A DNA stretch of 64,000 nucleotides, taken from contig NZ_JARJBB010000003.1 in assembly GCF_029269835.1 (NCBI RefSeq), positions 62,001 through 126,000 of the forward strand, given 5' to 3'. A model generated the notes under the pieces. It did not search any database, had not been told where the DNA came from, and was given only the letters and a program-made list of their open reading frames with translations. Made by a program: the position numbers and the translations under genes. The number at the start of each line of letters is the position of its first letter. Positions within the stretch are counted from its first letter, which is position 1. The DNA comes from Streptomyces tropicalis (lineage in GTDB: Bacteria; Actinomycetota; Actinomycetes; Streptomycetales; Streptomycetaceae). Shown here piece after piece: positions 51,637 to 60,817 of the stretch.

Positions 51637-51834
51637 AGGGTTGCCCCTACCGTGCATGAGCTCGTTGGCTGTGAATTGAAGCCGCAATGAAACGAGTGGA
51701 GTTCCTTGCCGCTGCTGCCCAACTGTATGCCTTATGTCGATAACGCGAGCGTCACTCCGATGAGGCACCGCCGAGGCTTGACCTGGCGGTGGTTGCGGGC
51801 GGGGCGAAACCGGCGCCCCCTTCGACATGCGCAG

Positions 51835-51868
51835 TGGTGGGAGGGCCCGGGGAAGGACCCTCCCACCA
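51835..51868. terminator. Convergent terminator hairpin
   Basis: TGGTGGGAGGG (51835-51845) pairs with CCCTCCCACCA (51858-51868). It lies between the immunity gene and the convergent secreted-protein gene. The rest of 51637-51941 shows no gene. Confidence 0.85.
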
Positions 51869-51941
51869 GCGTCCGGCTCAGCCGGAGTCGATGCGGTTCA
51901 AGCACCCGGACTCGGTGACGCGGCCCGGGCCCGTGCGCTGG

Positions 51942-52922
51942 TCAGCCGGACATCGCGCAGCCGCCGGCGTCGTTGCTCCACGTCGGCTGCATGGCGAAGG
52001 TGCCGGTGGGGAGGGAGATGGTGCCGAGGTTCTGCCAGGCGCACAGGTCGCCGTTCTCCTCGCCGTCGGAGGCGACCCAGCCGCTGGCCGGCTGCGGGTC
52101 CGTGGCCGTCTCGGCGTACTCGTGGCCGCCGACGATGCTGAAGCCGTCGAGCCGGTTCTGCACCGAGTTGGCACCGCAGCTCGCACCGGCGTCGAGGACG
52201 TACGGCATGTTGGTGTAGGTGACGTTGCCGTTCCAGTCGTGCCACGCGCAGAAGCCGGAGTTGGGGAAGCCGTCGGGCGAGGTGCCGCTCGGGCTCAGGA
52301 CGACGATCTGCACGTCGGTGCCGGAGACGCCGAAGTGCTGCGCGCCGACGTTCGCCTCGGCGGCTATCTGGGCCTGCGAGGACGAGGCGGGAGCGGCCGA
52401 GGCGCTGTCCGTCCACGAGCCGGCGAGCACCGCGCCGCCGAAGGACGGTCTGCCGCCGGAGTTGTCGGTGTACTGGGAGTTCACGGTGGACCAGGAGTCC
52501 TGCGAGGTGCCCAGTCCCTGGAAGAGGTTCTTCTCGTAGTTCGCGACGCCGTTGCTGTCGGAGTTCCACTGGCTGCCCCAGAAGACCAGGTACACCTTCA
52601 GGGCGTGCTCCACCGGCCCGTTGTTGTAGTACAGCGGGCCCCCGGCGGCCGCCTTGCGTGCCCCGTGGGCCGCCGCCGAGTCCTTCTGGGGGACGACGCC
52701 GTGGCGGCCGTGGGTGACCACCCTGACCGTCTCGCCGTGGGTGTGGACGTACTGCACCTGGCCACCGGTCGACGCTGCGGCGGCCGGCGTGGGGGAACCG
52801 GTCGGCGCGGCGGAGGCCGAGCTGGAGATCGTGGCGCCCAGCATCGCGGTCGCCGCAGTGGTGAGCAGGACGGCGGCGCGGTGAAGGAACCGCCGTCCGC
52901 CCGCCTGGTGGGGGATACCCAT
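51942..52922 (-). CDS. Secreted protein with HExxE motif, possible metal-dependent protease-like fold
   Basis: A 326-aa exported protein. The signal peptide (about 1-39: GGRRFLHRAAVLLTTAATAM, cleavage near SASA-AP) has an Arg pair but not a full Tat motif. A linker follows, then a domain from about 100 (LYYNNGPVEHALKVYLVFWG). GGHEYAETATDPQPASGW at 265-282 gives His267, Glu268, Glu271 and Asp275, a zinc-site-like layout. Four Cys in the mature part could form disulfides. It resembles secreted actinobacterial and EXORDIUM-like proteins; enzymatic activity is not established. ATG 52922 has GAGGAG 6 nt upstream. Confidence 0.78.
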   Translation of the reverse strand: MGIPHQAGGRRFLHRAAVLLTTAATAMLGATISSSASAAPTGSPTPAAAASTGGQVQYVHTHGETVRVVTHGRHGVVPQKDSAAAHGARKAAAGGPLYYNNGPVEHALKVYLVFWGSQWNSDSNGVANYEKNLFQGLGTSQDSWSTVNSQYTDNSGGRPSFGGAVLAGSWTDSASAAPASSSQAQIAAEANVGAQHFGVSGTDVQIVVLSPSGTSPDGFPNSGFCAWHDWNGNVTYTNMPYVLDAGASCGANSVQNRLDGFSIVGGHEYAETATDPQPASGWVASDGEENGDLCAWQNLGTISLPTGTFAMQPTWSNDAGGCAMSG

Positions 52923-53274
52923 GGTTGACTCCTCGGAGTGGTGAGGGGGGACCGGCATCCGATGGGTGGTCGGACGCCGACGAACTCGGCACGGTCCAGG
53001 GATGGTTGAGGCCCGGACTGTGTTGAGCGCGTACAGTCAAAGACGCAACGATCGATCTCCGCCAGAGTGGGGAGGGTCAAGGTTGCCTGCGGGGCGGGTA
53101 AAGCGATCGCCGCGCCCGGCCGTCACTCGCCGGGGCGTCGGCCGGGGGCGCCGCCGGTGTGCCGGAGGCGCCCCGTGGCCGGTGGCTCAACATCGCCGTC
53201 GGCCCGGGGTGCCGTCGTCGCCCCCGTCTACGATCAAGGCCGCTTTGTGCTCTCGGACAAAGGGTCGAACAGCT
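52923..53274. other. Divergent upstream region without genes
   Basis: It holds promoters for the secreted-protein and SDR genes. TACGAT at 53229-53234 is a possible -10 element for the SDR gene. Nothing else is recognisable. Confidence 0.5.
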
Positions 53275-54015
53275 GTGACGGACGAGCGGGTTGTCATCGT
53301 GACCGGGGCGGGGTCGGGCATCGGGGAGGCCACCGCCCGGCTGCTGCGCGAAGAGGGGCACCGTGCGGGTGACCCCGCCGCCGTCGACGATCTGGTCCGC
53401 GCCGCCCTCGACGCCTACGGGCGGATCGACGGCCTGGTGCTCAACGCGGGCATCGGGCGCGGCGGTACGGTCGGGGACCTGTCCCTGGAGGAGTGGGACG
53501 ACGTCATGCGGACCAACCTCACCGGTCCCATGCTTCTGCTGCGCGCCGCCGTTCCGCATCTGGTGCGGTCACGCGGGGCGGTGGTCGCCGTCGCGTCCGT
53601 CTCCGCACTGCGCAACGGTGCGAGCAACGCCCCGTACGCCACGTCCAAGGCCGCCCTGCTGCAGCTGTGCCGGTCCGTCGCCGTCGACTACGGGCGGCAG
53701 GGTGTGCGTGCCAACGTCGTGTGCCCCAGCTGGATCAGGACCGAGATGGCCGACCGGCGCATGGCGCGCTTCGCTCAGGAGGCGGGCCTCGGCGACGGCG
53801 GCGCCGAGGCCGCCTACGAGCAGGCGACCCGCCTCCTGCCCGTGGGACGGCCCGGCGAGCCGCGGGAAGTCGCCGCCGCGATCGACTGGTTGCTCTCCCC
53901 GGCGGCGTCCTTCGTCAACGGCTCCGTGCTCACCGTGGACGGCGGGGCCACGGCCGTCGACCTCGGCACCGTCGCGTTCGATCACCACATCGAGCCGCGT
54001 GCCGGTCAGGATTAG
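53275..54015 (+). CDS. Short-chain dehydrogenase/reductase with deletion in cofactor domain
   Basis: A 246-aa SDR. The glycine motif GAGSGIGEAT (11-20), NAG at 57-59, catalytic Ser near 108-110, Tyr121 and Lys125 (YATSK) and the C-terminal GSVLTVDGGATA are present. The stretch between the first helix and NAG is only about 36 residues (ARLLREEGHRAGDPAAVDDL...) instead of about 70. This removes the second and third beta-strands, including the acidic or basic residue that selects NAD or NADP and the DVT motif. It is probably an in-frame deletion; activity is doubtful. GTG 53275 has only a weak ribosome binding site. Confidence 0.8.
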   Translation: MTDERVVIVTGAGSGIGEATARLLREEGHRAGDPAAVDDLVRAALDAYGRIDGLVLNAGIGRGGTVGDLSLEEWDDVMRTNLTGPMLLLRAAVPHLVRSRGAVVAVASVSALRNGASNAPYATSKAALLQLCRSVAVDYGRQGVRANVVCPSWIRTEMADRRMARFAQEAGLGDGGAEAAYEQATRLLPVGRPGEPREVAAAIDWLLSPAASFVNGSVLTVDGGATAVDLGTVAFDHHIEPRAGQD

Positions 54016-54062
54016 CCGACGGTGGGCGGGAGTGGCCGGCCGGGGCACGCCGCGCCGTTCGG

Positions 54063-55250
54063 TCAGGAGCGTCGCGCCGGCAGCGGGTCGGGCTGCGCGG
54101 GCGGCTTCGCCGTCGTGGGGGGCCATGTCCGGGCGAGGGCGAGGAGGGTCGCCGGACTGCCGCGGTCCAGGCCCGGCAGGCGGCCCGGTGCGGCCGGCGG
54201 CTCGGCGGGGGGCGTCACGGTGCGCGTCCCCGCGGTCAGCTTCGCCGTCCGTGCCTCGCCCAGGGCGCCGGCCAGTGCCGCCGCCGTGCGGCGCTCGCCC
54301 CGCAGTCCCGCCGCTTCGGCCCGTCGGTACGCCGTGTCGTACGCGTCCGGACCCACGTACGCCTGGAGATCCAGGAGCGCGTCGTACGTCTCGATGATCT
54401 GGCGGTGGGCTTGCAGGGCCCAGGAGGAGCGCGGGCGCAGGACCTCCCGCACCCGGGTCCGCTGGGGACCGGCGAGGGTCACCTGGGGGACCGCGGCCAC
54501 GAGATCGCGCCACAGCGGCCACAGCCGCCAGACGGTGCTCAGGGCCGTCGCCGAGCGGGCCAGGGCGGCGGCCGTGGGCACCAGCAGCGAGGCCGCGCGG
54601 AAGAGGCCGTGCACGCTGATGATCACGGACAGGTAGGGCAGCAGGCCCGGGGCGCGGACGTAGAGGCTGACGAGGTAGCCGGACCAGAAGACCAGGGCCA
54701 GGACGCTGCCCAGGGCGAACAGCCGCAGTGACCGGACGAGGTCGCGGTCGCCGGTGCGCCGGCTGTACGGCCAGCAGACGGCGACGGCCACGGCGTCGCC
54801 GAGCAGGTGCGCGACCGCGAGGATCAGCCAGTAGAGGGACGAGCACGTGGCCGGTCCCTGTGCGGGTCCGGGTGCGGCCGTCTGGTCGACGCCGAGCAGG
54901 TCCAGGGCGAGCAGGGAGCCGAGCGCCGTCACCAGGCCCACGAGCACGGCGGCGCGCAGATGCCGGGTCCGGGTCGAGTCGGCGATGAAGAGCAGGACCA
55001 GTCCCGCACTGAGGACGCCGATCAGGTTGCGGGTCAGCGCGACCGTGTGGATGCCGACGCCGAGGTCCGTGAACCCGGCGACGATCCGTGGCTGGAAGAG
55101 GGTGAGGGCGACGGTCGCGGCGAGGACCGTCACCCACAGGCCCCGCTGGTTCGGCCGGCGCAGTGCGGGAGCGGCCCGCCAGGCGAGGGCGGTCCACAGG
55201 GTGACGACGGTGAGGACCCCTACCGCGTCGGCCAGTTCAGTGGCCGTCAT
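54063..55250 (-). CDS. MAB_1171c/DUF6545-like membrane protein
   Basis: A 395-aa protein with about seven membrane helices in the first 230 residues and a helical cytosolic C-terminal domain (SSWALQAHRQIIETYDALLD ... AYRRAEAAGLRGERRTAAAL). The architecture matches the MAB_1171c family, found next to ImmA/IrrE peptidases in Streptomyces. The start overlaps the ImmA/IrrE gene by 14 bp. Function is unknown; possibly the target or partner of the peptidase. Confidence 0.78.
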   Translation of the reverse strand: MTATELADAVGVLTVVTLWTALAWRAAPALRRPNQRGLWVTVLAATVALTLFQPRIVAGFTDLGVGIHTVALTRNLIGVLSAGLVLLFIADSTRTRHLRAAVLVGLVTALGSLLALDLLGVDQTAAPGPAQGPATCSSLYWLILAVAHLLGDAVAVAVCWPYSRRTGDRDLVRSLRLFALGSVLALVFWSGYLVSLYVRAPGLLPYLSVIISVHGLFRAASLLVPTAAALARSATALSTVWRLWPLWRDLVAAVPQVTLAGPQRTRVREVLRPRSSWALQAHRQIIETYDALLDLQAYVGPDAYDTAYRRAEAAGLRGERRTAAALAGALGEARTAKLTAGTRTVTPPAEPPAAPGRLPGLDRGSPATLLALARTWPPTTAKPPAQPDPLPARRS

Positions 55251-55761
55251 CGGACGTCACCCCCAGGAAGGAGCCCAGGCGCCCCAGGCGGCCGGCCGGG
55301 CGGCCCGGCTTCCCCGCGCTCTGGATGAGACTGGCGATCATCTCGGCTTCTTGTTCGTCGCTGGTGGTGTAGCTCGTCCGGGTCTTGAGCGCCTGGAGGG
55401 GGCCGGGCAGGGGTCCGCCGTGGGGCGCCACAGCCGTGCGGTCGCCGGTCCCCGCGGTGGTGCCCCGGTGGTGGTCGCAGAGCACGTGGCCGATCTCGTG
55501 GAGGATGATGTGCTCCCGGTGCAGGGGAGCGGTCCGGGGCTCGTAGAAGACGTAGTCGGCGTCGTCGGTGCCCAGCCAGAGCCCGCAGACCCCGATCGTG
55601 GCGAACCGGTCGGGCAGCTCCCGCAGCACGAGCGGTCTGCCTCGGAGTTCCTCCACCCGCTTCCGTAACGCATCGAAGACAAGGGACGGCTGTACGCCGA
55701 GGTCGCGCAGGATGGCCGTGCACCGGCGCTGCAGCTCGAGGTACTCGCCGGTGGTCCTCAC
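55237..55761 (-). CDS. ImmA/IrrE-family metallopeptidase
   Basis: A 174-aa protein beginning MRTTGEYLELQRRCTAILRD. The zinc motif HEIGH lies at 88-92, preceded by FYEPRTAPLHREHIIL, as in ImmA, which cleaves a repressor. GTG 55761 is chosen over an upstream in-frame start at 55821 because the conserved part begins there and GGAAGGAGG precedes it. It is coupled to the membrane protein gene downstream. Such pairs are widespread in Streptomyces and usually called toxin-like; no adjacent XRE repressor is present. Confidence 0.85.
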   Translation of the reverse strand: MRTTGEYLELQRRCTAILRDLGVQPSLVFDALRKRVEELRGRPLVLRELPDRFATIGVCGLWLGTDDADYVFYEPRTAPLHREHIILHEIGHVLCDHHRGTTAGTGDRTAVAPHGGPLPGPLQALKTRTSYTTSDEQEAEMIASLIQSAGKPGRPAGRLGRLGSFLGVTSDDGH

Positions 55762-56387
55762 GTGCGGTCCTACCTCCTTCCGATGATGACGGGACGCGGC
55801 GCTGCGCGAGGCCGCCTTCACACCCCCACGCCCCCCCCGCGTCCCTCACGTCCCCGTGCCCGCGCGCCGTCGTGTCCGCGAGCGGCGCTGCGGGGGCGGT
55901 GCGAGGGCATCCGGCGCACGGGTGCGGTGGTCGGCACCGAAGCCGCGGGCTCCGGAGCCGCCGGTGCCGCCTCGGGTGAGGAGGCCGTGTTCCGGCTCCG
56001 CTGGGCGAAGCCCTGCCCAAAGCTAGTCAACCGCTCGTCATGCGGACGGCCTCCTGCCCGGCTTTGGCTCGAAATCCTCCCCGCCTCCCCGGAGACGGAC
56101 GCGATCGGCGAGCGCGGTGCCGCGCCAGGGCGGGGTACGCCGCGGGTGGTGTATGCCGCGGGTGGTGTCCATGAGGCGGATCGGCAGGTCGGGTGGGACG
56201 GCGGCGGCGCCTTCCGCGTTCGCCGTGAGCGAGCGGGCTCCGGTGAGGACCGCGCAGGCGGCACGTGCAGGGGCGGCGGGCGGCGCCGGCCCCGGGCGCG
56301 GCGCGGATCGGGTACGGCCGCCGAGCGGGTCAGGAGTCCGGGAGGGCGGGCAGGGGCGGCTCCCCGCCCCGCCGTCCCGGCGGATGC
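55762..56387. other. 626 bp without a recognisable gene
   Basis: GC-rich DNA with long but featureless Arg/Pro/Ala frames on both strands. No ribosome-binding-site-led ORF, hairpin pair or repeat stands out apart from small GGGTGGTGTATGCC duplications near 56140-56170. Confidence 0.5.
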
Positions 56388-56822
56388 TCAGTCGAGGCAG
56401 AACTCGTTGCCCTCGATGTCCTGCATCACGATGCACGACTCGTTGTCCTCGTCGGCCACCAGGAGCCGCACGCGCACCGCGCCGAGCGCGACCAGTCGTG
56501 CGCACTCGGCCTCGAGTGCGGCGAGGCGCTCTTCCCCCACGAGACCGGTGCCGACCCGCACGTCGAGATGCACCCGGTTCTTGACGGTCTTGCCTTCGGG
56601 AACGCGCTGGAAGTACAGCCGAGGGCCCACGCCCGAGGGATCGACGGATGCGAACCACGAGCCCCGGTCCTCAGGCGCCTGCGCGCGATCGAAATCGTCC
56701 CAGGTGGCACACCCCTTCGGGGGCGGCGGCACGACGTACCCCAGCACCTCGCACCAGAATCGGCCGACACGCTCGGGTTCTGCGCAGTCGAAGGTGACCT
56801 GGAACTGCTTGATCGATGACAT
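56388..56822 (-). CDS. VOC (glyoxalase-like) single-domain protein
   Basis: A 144-aa protein of the Glyoxalase_6-type VOC family: FQVTFDCAEPERVGRFWCEV at 7-26, VGPRLYFQRVPEGKTVKNRV, HLDVRV, and a closing CIVMQDIEGNEFCLD. Family members bind small hydrophobic ligands; the substrate is unknown. Stands alone. Confidence 0.88.
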   Translation of the reverse strand: MSSIKQFQVTFDCAEPERVGRFWCEVLGYVVPPPPKGCATWDDFDRAQAPEDRGSWFASVDPSGVGPRLYFQRVPEGKTVKNRVHLDVRVGTGLVGEERLAALEAECARLVALGAVRVRLLVADEDNESCIVMQDIEGNEFCLD

Positions 56823-57273
56823 CGATGCACCTTAGCAGGGGTATGTCGCTCAATTCGCTTGAAAAAAAGGCACCTTGACGGAGGCTGCCTACGTGCGGAT
56901 CGTGCGGCCCCGGGCCGGGGGTCGGTGGCCCGGGCCGCCGGAACGGAACGGCCGGCCCCCCCGCACGCAGGAGCCGCCCAGCGAGGGTTCCAGCGAGCCG
57001 AAGGCCGTGTCCGCCGGCGCGGTCGTCTCCCTGCGCGGGCGCGACACCGGGGGGTCGGTGCGGCACAGGCCGCGGACGTGGCGGGCGATCTGCGCCGCCA
57101 GGACGGCCGCGGGCTCGACTCGCCGCACGGCGAGGTGCTCGAGGAACTCGACGTGACCTGTTCGCCGGGGTCACGTCCGGCGCGTGACATCCGGCCGACG
57201 GCACCGTGCCCCTCCGGGAGGACTCGGCGGGCCGGCAGCACGCCGCTCGTGCGGGCGGTCACCGCGGACCGGG
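56823..57273. other. About 450 bp without a recognisable gene
   Basis: Frames such as plus 57071-57160 (RRQDGRGLDSPHGEVLEELD) hint at decayed coding DNA but carry no start signal or domain. Nothing firm can be called. Confidence 0.4.
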
Positions 57274-57540
57274 TCAAGGGCGTCGTCCGCTGCGCGTGTT
57301 GACCTCCGCGACCAGGGCGCTCAGCAGTTCGTCCTGGGTGAGGACGCGCAGGTCGTCCGCGGTCGCGTCCCACGCGCGGCCGCCGCCGAGCGGCCGGATC
57401 CGGACGTACGGACCCTCGTGCCCCGTCACCCGGCCCACGCGGTCGCTCGCCGCGTCGTGGACCGCCTCTCCGGCCCCGGGTGCCTCGCGCGCCGCGCCGC
57501 ACGGCCGGCCGGCCGTGCCCGGAGCCTGCCCCGCCGTCAC
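57274..57540 (-). CDS. Small conserved protein of XRE/DUF397 neighbourhoods
   Basis: An 88-aa protein whose second half (GHEGPYVRIRPLGGGRAWDA, LRVLTQDELLSALVAEVN) is well ordered, with a first half that is low complexity. Similar short proteins accompany XRE-DUF397 pairs in Streptomyces. GTG 57540 shares a GTGA with the stop of the upstream gene. Function unknown. Confidence 0.65.
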   Translation of the reverse strand: MTAGQAPGTAGRPCGAAREAPGAGEAVHDAASDRVGRVTGHEGPYVRIRPLGGGRAWDATADDLRVLTQDELLSALVAEVNTRSGRRP

Positions 57541-57812
57541 CGGGCGGCCCCCCTCATGACCACGTCCGCGAGGAGCAGCGCGACCGGCGCCGAGCAGACG
57601 CCGAGATGCACCAGCGCGTACCGCGCCTCGCCCTCGCGGTCACCGGCCCACGGCGTGCGGACGTCCATCGCGGGCAGTTGGACGCCGGCCTCGGTGAGCG
57701 CGCGGGCCAGGGCGTCGCGGGCCTCCTGCGCCTCACGGAGTCGTGCGGCGGAGTCCGGCGCCGCGTTCGGGCCGGACGTCACGGGGTGCTTGCGGCGCGG
57801 TGCGGATGACAT
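57537..57812 (-). CDS. Small hypothetical protein of XRE/DUF397 neighbourhoods
   Basis: A 91-aa protein, MSSAPRRKHPVTSGPNAAPD then a helix (AARLREAQEARDALARALTE) and PAMDVRTPWAGDREGEARYALVHLGV-type sequence. ATG 57812 has GAGGAGGAG upstream. It forms an operon with the 88-aa gene, divergent from the XRE regulator, whose promoter region (57813-58017) is shared. Function unknown. Confidence 0.7.
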   Translation of the reverse strand: MSSAPRRKHPVTSGPNAAPDSAARLREAQEARDALARALTEAGVQLPAMDVRTPWAGDREGEARYALVHLGVCSAPVALLLADVVMRGAAR

Positions 57813-58017
57813 GAGGGCGCTCCTCCTCGGGGCAGTCCTGGCGATTCGACGACCCGGTTACGCTGCCTGAATTACTCTGCGTAGTGCGGGCGTTACGAGG
57901 ATGCGCCCGGACGTGGGCGGTCGCGCCGTGGACGCGGGGGTGCTTCCCCGCCGGGCCGGTCCCGTTCCACACCTTCCACGCCGCCCCACGTCCCCCAACC
58001 TCCCGAAGGAGAGCGCC

Positions 58018-58860
58018 ATGCCGCAGCGACGCGTCGTCACCGGCCGCAGCCAGGAACCGCGCCGGCGGTTCGCGGAGGAACTGCGCACCCTCCGCACGGG
58101 AAGCGGCACGAGCCTGCGCCAGCTCGGCGAACGGCTCGGCTGGGACTGGTCGTTGTTCGGCAAGATGGAGAAGGGCGAGACCCTCGGCAGCCCCGAGGTC
58201 GTCCAGGCGCTCGACCAGCACTACGGCACCCCCGGGCTGCTGCTCGCCCTGTGGGAGCTGGCCGCCGGCGACCACACCCAGTTCCGTGAGCGCTACCGCC
58301 GCTACATGGCCCTGGAGGCCGAGGCCGTCAGCCTGTGGCACTTCGCGGTGAGTGTGCTGCCGGGCCTGCTCCAGACGCCCGGGTACGCGCGCGAGGTGCT
58401 CGCGGCGGGCGGACTGCGGGGCCGGGAGCTCGACCAGCAGGTCGAGGCGCGGATGGGGAGGCGCGAGCTGCTGGAGGGGGAGGACGCCCCGCCGTTCCGC
58501 ACGATCCTGTCCGAGGCGGTCCTGCGGACGCCGTTGCGCAACGTGGGGGAGTGGCGGGGGCAGTTGTCCCATCTGGCCGAGGTGGCCGAGCGGTCCAGCG
58601 TGACCATGCAGGTGCTGCCCCTGGCTGCCGGAATGCACGGTCTGGACAGCACCGCCGTGATGTTCCTGCGGCTTCCGGGCGGGCTGACAGTGGCCTATAC
58701 CGAGAACGCGCATCGTGGTGAACTCGTCGAGGAGGACGGCCCGGTCGAGCGCCTGCAGCGTGCGTACGATGCGATGCGCGACCTGGCGATGTCCCCGGCC
58801 GAGTCGCGGACGTTCGTCCTGGCCACCTTGGAGGAAGCACCGTGCGAGGCATCGACGTGA
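58018..58860 (+). CDS. XRE-family regulator with DUF5753 (Scr1-type)
   Basis: A 280-aa protein. The N-terminal HTH (about 15-70: RFAEELRTLRTGSGTSLRQL, WDWSLFGKMEKGET) is followed by the DUF5753 sensor domain (about 95-275: SVLPGLLQTPGYAREVL, LSEAVLRTPL, VTMQVLPLAAGMHG). It belongs to the Streptomyces regulators paired with a DUF397 gene (BldB/WhiJ-like systems). ATG 58018 has GAAGGAGA upstream. Confidence 0.92.
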   Translation: MPQRRVVTGRSQEPRRRFAEELRTLRTGSGTSLRQLGERLGWDWSLFGKMEKGETLGSPEVVQALDQHYGTPGLLLALWELAAGDHTQFRERYRRYMALEAEAVSLWHFAVSVLPGLLQTPGYAREVLAAGGLRGRELDQQVEARMGRRELLEGEDAPPFRTILSEAVLRTPLRNVGEWRGQLSHLAEVAERSSVTMQVLPLAAGMHGLDSTAVMFLRLPGGLTVAYTENAHRGELVEEDGPVERLQRAYDAMRDLAMSPAESRTFVLATLEEAPCEAST

Positions 58861-59045
58861 GTGCCGTCGGCTGGCGCAAGAGTTCGTACAGCAACTCGGA
58901 CGGCGGCGAGTGCATCGAGGTCGCCGACGGCCTCACCCCCCTCGTGCCGGTTCGGGACAGCAAGGTGCCGCACGGACCCGTGCTGGTGTTCCCGGCCGAC
59001 CGCTGGTCGGTCTTCGTCGCGGCGGTCGGCGCGGGCCGCGTGTAG
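58842..59045 (+). CDS. DUF397 protein
   Basis: A 67-aa protein starting MRGIDVSAVGWRKSSYSNSD, with GGECIEVADG and VPVRDSKVPHGPVLVFPADR, the full DUF397 pattern. It overlaps the regulator gene by 19 nt. DUF397 proteins act as small partners or antagonists of the adjacent XRE regulator. Confidence 0.95.
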   Translation: MRGIDVSAVGWRKSSYSNSDGGECIEVADGLTPLVPVRDSKVPHGPVLVFPADRWSVFVAAVGAGRV

Positions 59046-59065
59046 CGGCGGTCCCGGCCCCGCCG

Positions 59066-60817
59066 TCAGTGCCCGGTCAGCCGGATGTCCTGGCTGGACA
59101 GCGTCTGCGGGGTCGCCGTGAACGCGCGCAGACGGACTCGGGCACCGGGGCGCGGAAGGGGGTACCGGCCGCCCGGTGCGCGCAGCTCGATGCGGGCCGT
59201 GGTGTGCGCCGGGATCGTGGCCGGGCCGCCCACCTGGGTCCAGTACCGGGTCATCGCCTGCCCCGTGGTGAGCATGAAGTGGGGGGCGAGCGGGCTGTCG
59301 CCGGTGTTGGCGACCCGCAGGGTCAGTCCGCCGACGGAGGACGCGGAGGCCCGCCGTACCGCCGCCACCCGCATGGCCAGCGGAGGGGAGCCCGTCACCG
59401 CCACCGCCGAGGCGGCCGCCGCGGGCAGGACCAGGAGCCCCACCGCGGCGATCCGCGCCGGGCGCCGGTGCGCGCCGGACAGCAGGCGGGGGCGCGGCTG
59501 CCAGGCGCCCGCGAACTCCGCCGCGGGCGCGGTGACGGCGGCCGCCAGCCACAGCGGCGTCATCATCAGGTAGTAGCCGTCCTGCGAGCGCGTCGCCAGG
59601 AAGAACGCGCACCACGGCAGGACCGTCGCGGCCGGACCCAGCCGCCGCACGAACAGCACGAAGACGGCCAGCAGGGCGGCGGCCAGCAGCATGCTGGCGT
59701 GCCCGTACCAGTCGAGGCGGCCGCTGCCGTCGGTGAAGTACAGCGAGACGTCCACCAGGCCCTGGCCGTGCAGCACCGCACCCTGCGTCAGCGGCAGCGC
59801 GATGCCCTCCAGCCAGGTGGCCGGCTCGTGCACCGCGAAGTACGCGTTGATCAGCAGCCACACGGTCACGGCGACGCCGAGGAGGCGCAGCACGACCAGG
59901 GCGGCCTGCCGGTGCCCCAGCTCGCCGCGCCGCACCGCGTAGAGGCCGGCCAGCAGGAACGGTGTGACGAACCAGGGGAGTTGCTGGGCCGCGCAGGCCG
60001 CGCCCAGGCAGGCCGCACGCGCCAGCCCGGCCCGGCCCAGCCGCCCGCCGAGCCCGATCCGCGGCCAGCGCACCACCACGGGGACGAGCAGGGCCAGGGC
60101 CAGGATCGCCGGGTAGCCCTGACGGCCGTACGTCGGCAGGAAGCCGAAGCCGAGGCACACCATGGTCGCCGCCGAGCGCCACGGGACGGGCAGCATCCGC
60201 CACAGCACCACCGCTCCCACGACGAGCGCCCCCGTGCCCATCGCCGTCGCGGGCGCCCCGCCGTGCCCGAGCCACAGCAGGGGCGCGGTCAGCAGCAGGG
60301 CCAGCGGGGGATAGCCGTACGTGAAGTCGTACCCGCCGTACACCGTCGGGGTCAGTGCGATGCCGTGGGTGCGGAAGAGCCACGGCCAGGGGCGGCCGTA
60401 GATCGTGTGCCCGGCGACCAGTTCGTGGGCGGCCTGGGTGGTGAGGACCGCCTCGTCGCCGCCGGCGTGGTTCATGGCCCAGGTGCACAGCGCGAGGGCG
60501 ACCGCCGTGACCAGCACGCACAGGTCCAGCCGGGCCAGGGACCGGGTACGGCGGACGGTCAGCGTGAGCACGCCGCACACCAGGATCGAGGCGTAGCAGA
60601 GCGAGATGACCGCGGCGACGGCCAGGCGGTGCGAGGCGGCCTGCGACCAGACGGACCGGGTGCCGATGAAGAGGCTGACGTCCGCGAGCAGGGTCAGGAT
60701 CCGGTGCCACTGCGCGGGGGGCTCCGGGGACTCCGGGCTCGCCGGGGTCGCCGGGGCGGACACCGCGAACCAGATCCGTCGGACGGATGTCACCTGCTGC
60801 GATTCTGCCAAGTGCAC
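59066..60817 (-). CDS. Multi-spanning membrane glycosyltransferase-like protein (GT-C type)
   Basis: About 583 aa with some 12 membrane helices. A first extracytoplasmic loop contains WAMNHAGGDEAVLTTQAAHE and FTYGYPPLALLLTAPL, typical of GT-C/DUF2029-like mannosyltransferases that use polyprenyl-phosphate sugars. A final soluble beta-rich domain (about 480-583: GGLTLRVANTGDSPLAPHFM, RIELRAPGGRYPLP) faces outside. The start is uncertain: GTG 60817 and GTG 60793 are both possible. The substrate cannot be inferred. Confidence 0.72.
   Translation of the reverse strand: MHLAESQQVTSVRRIWFAVSAPATPASPESPEPPAQWHRILTLLADVSLFIGTRSVWSQAASHRLAVAAVISLCYASILVCGVLTLTVRRTRSLARLDLCVLVTAVALALCTWAMNHAGGDEAVLTTQAAHELVAGHTIYGRPWPWLFRTHGIALTPTVYGGYDFTYGYPPLALLLTAPLLWLGHGGAPATAMGTGALVVGAVVLWRMLPVPWRSAATMVCLGFGFLPTYGRQGYPAILALALLVPVVVRWPRIGLGGRLGRAGLARAACLGAACAAQQLPWFVTPFLLAGLYAVRRGELGHRQAALVVLRLLGVAVTVWLLINAYFAVHEPATWLEGIALPLTQGAVLHGQGLVDVSLYFTDGSGRLDWYGHASMLLAAALLAVFVLFVRRLGPAATVLPWCAFFLATRSQDGYYLMMTPLWLAAAVTAPAAEFAGAWQPRPRLLSGAHRRPARIAAVGLLVLPAAAASAVAVTGSPPLAMRVAAVRRASASSVGGLTLRVANTGDSPLAPHFMLTTGQAMTRYWTQVGGPATIPAHTTARIELRAPGGRYPLPRPGARVRLRAFTATPQTLSSQDIRLTGH

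Noticed and set aside
33077..59060. Integrative element or prophage spanning the accessory region
   Set aside because: No integrase, phage structural gene, tRNA-derived attachment site or flanking direct repeat could be found.
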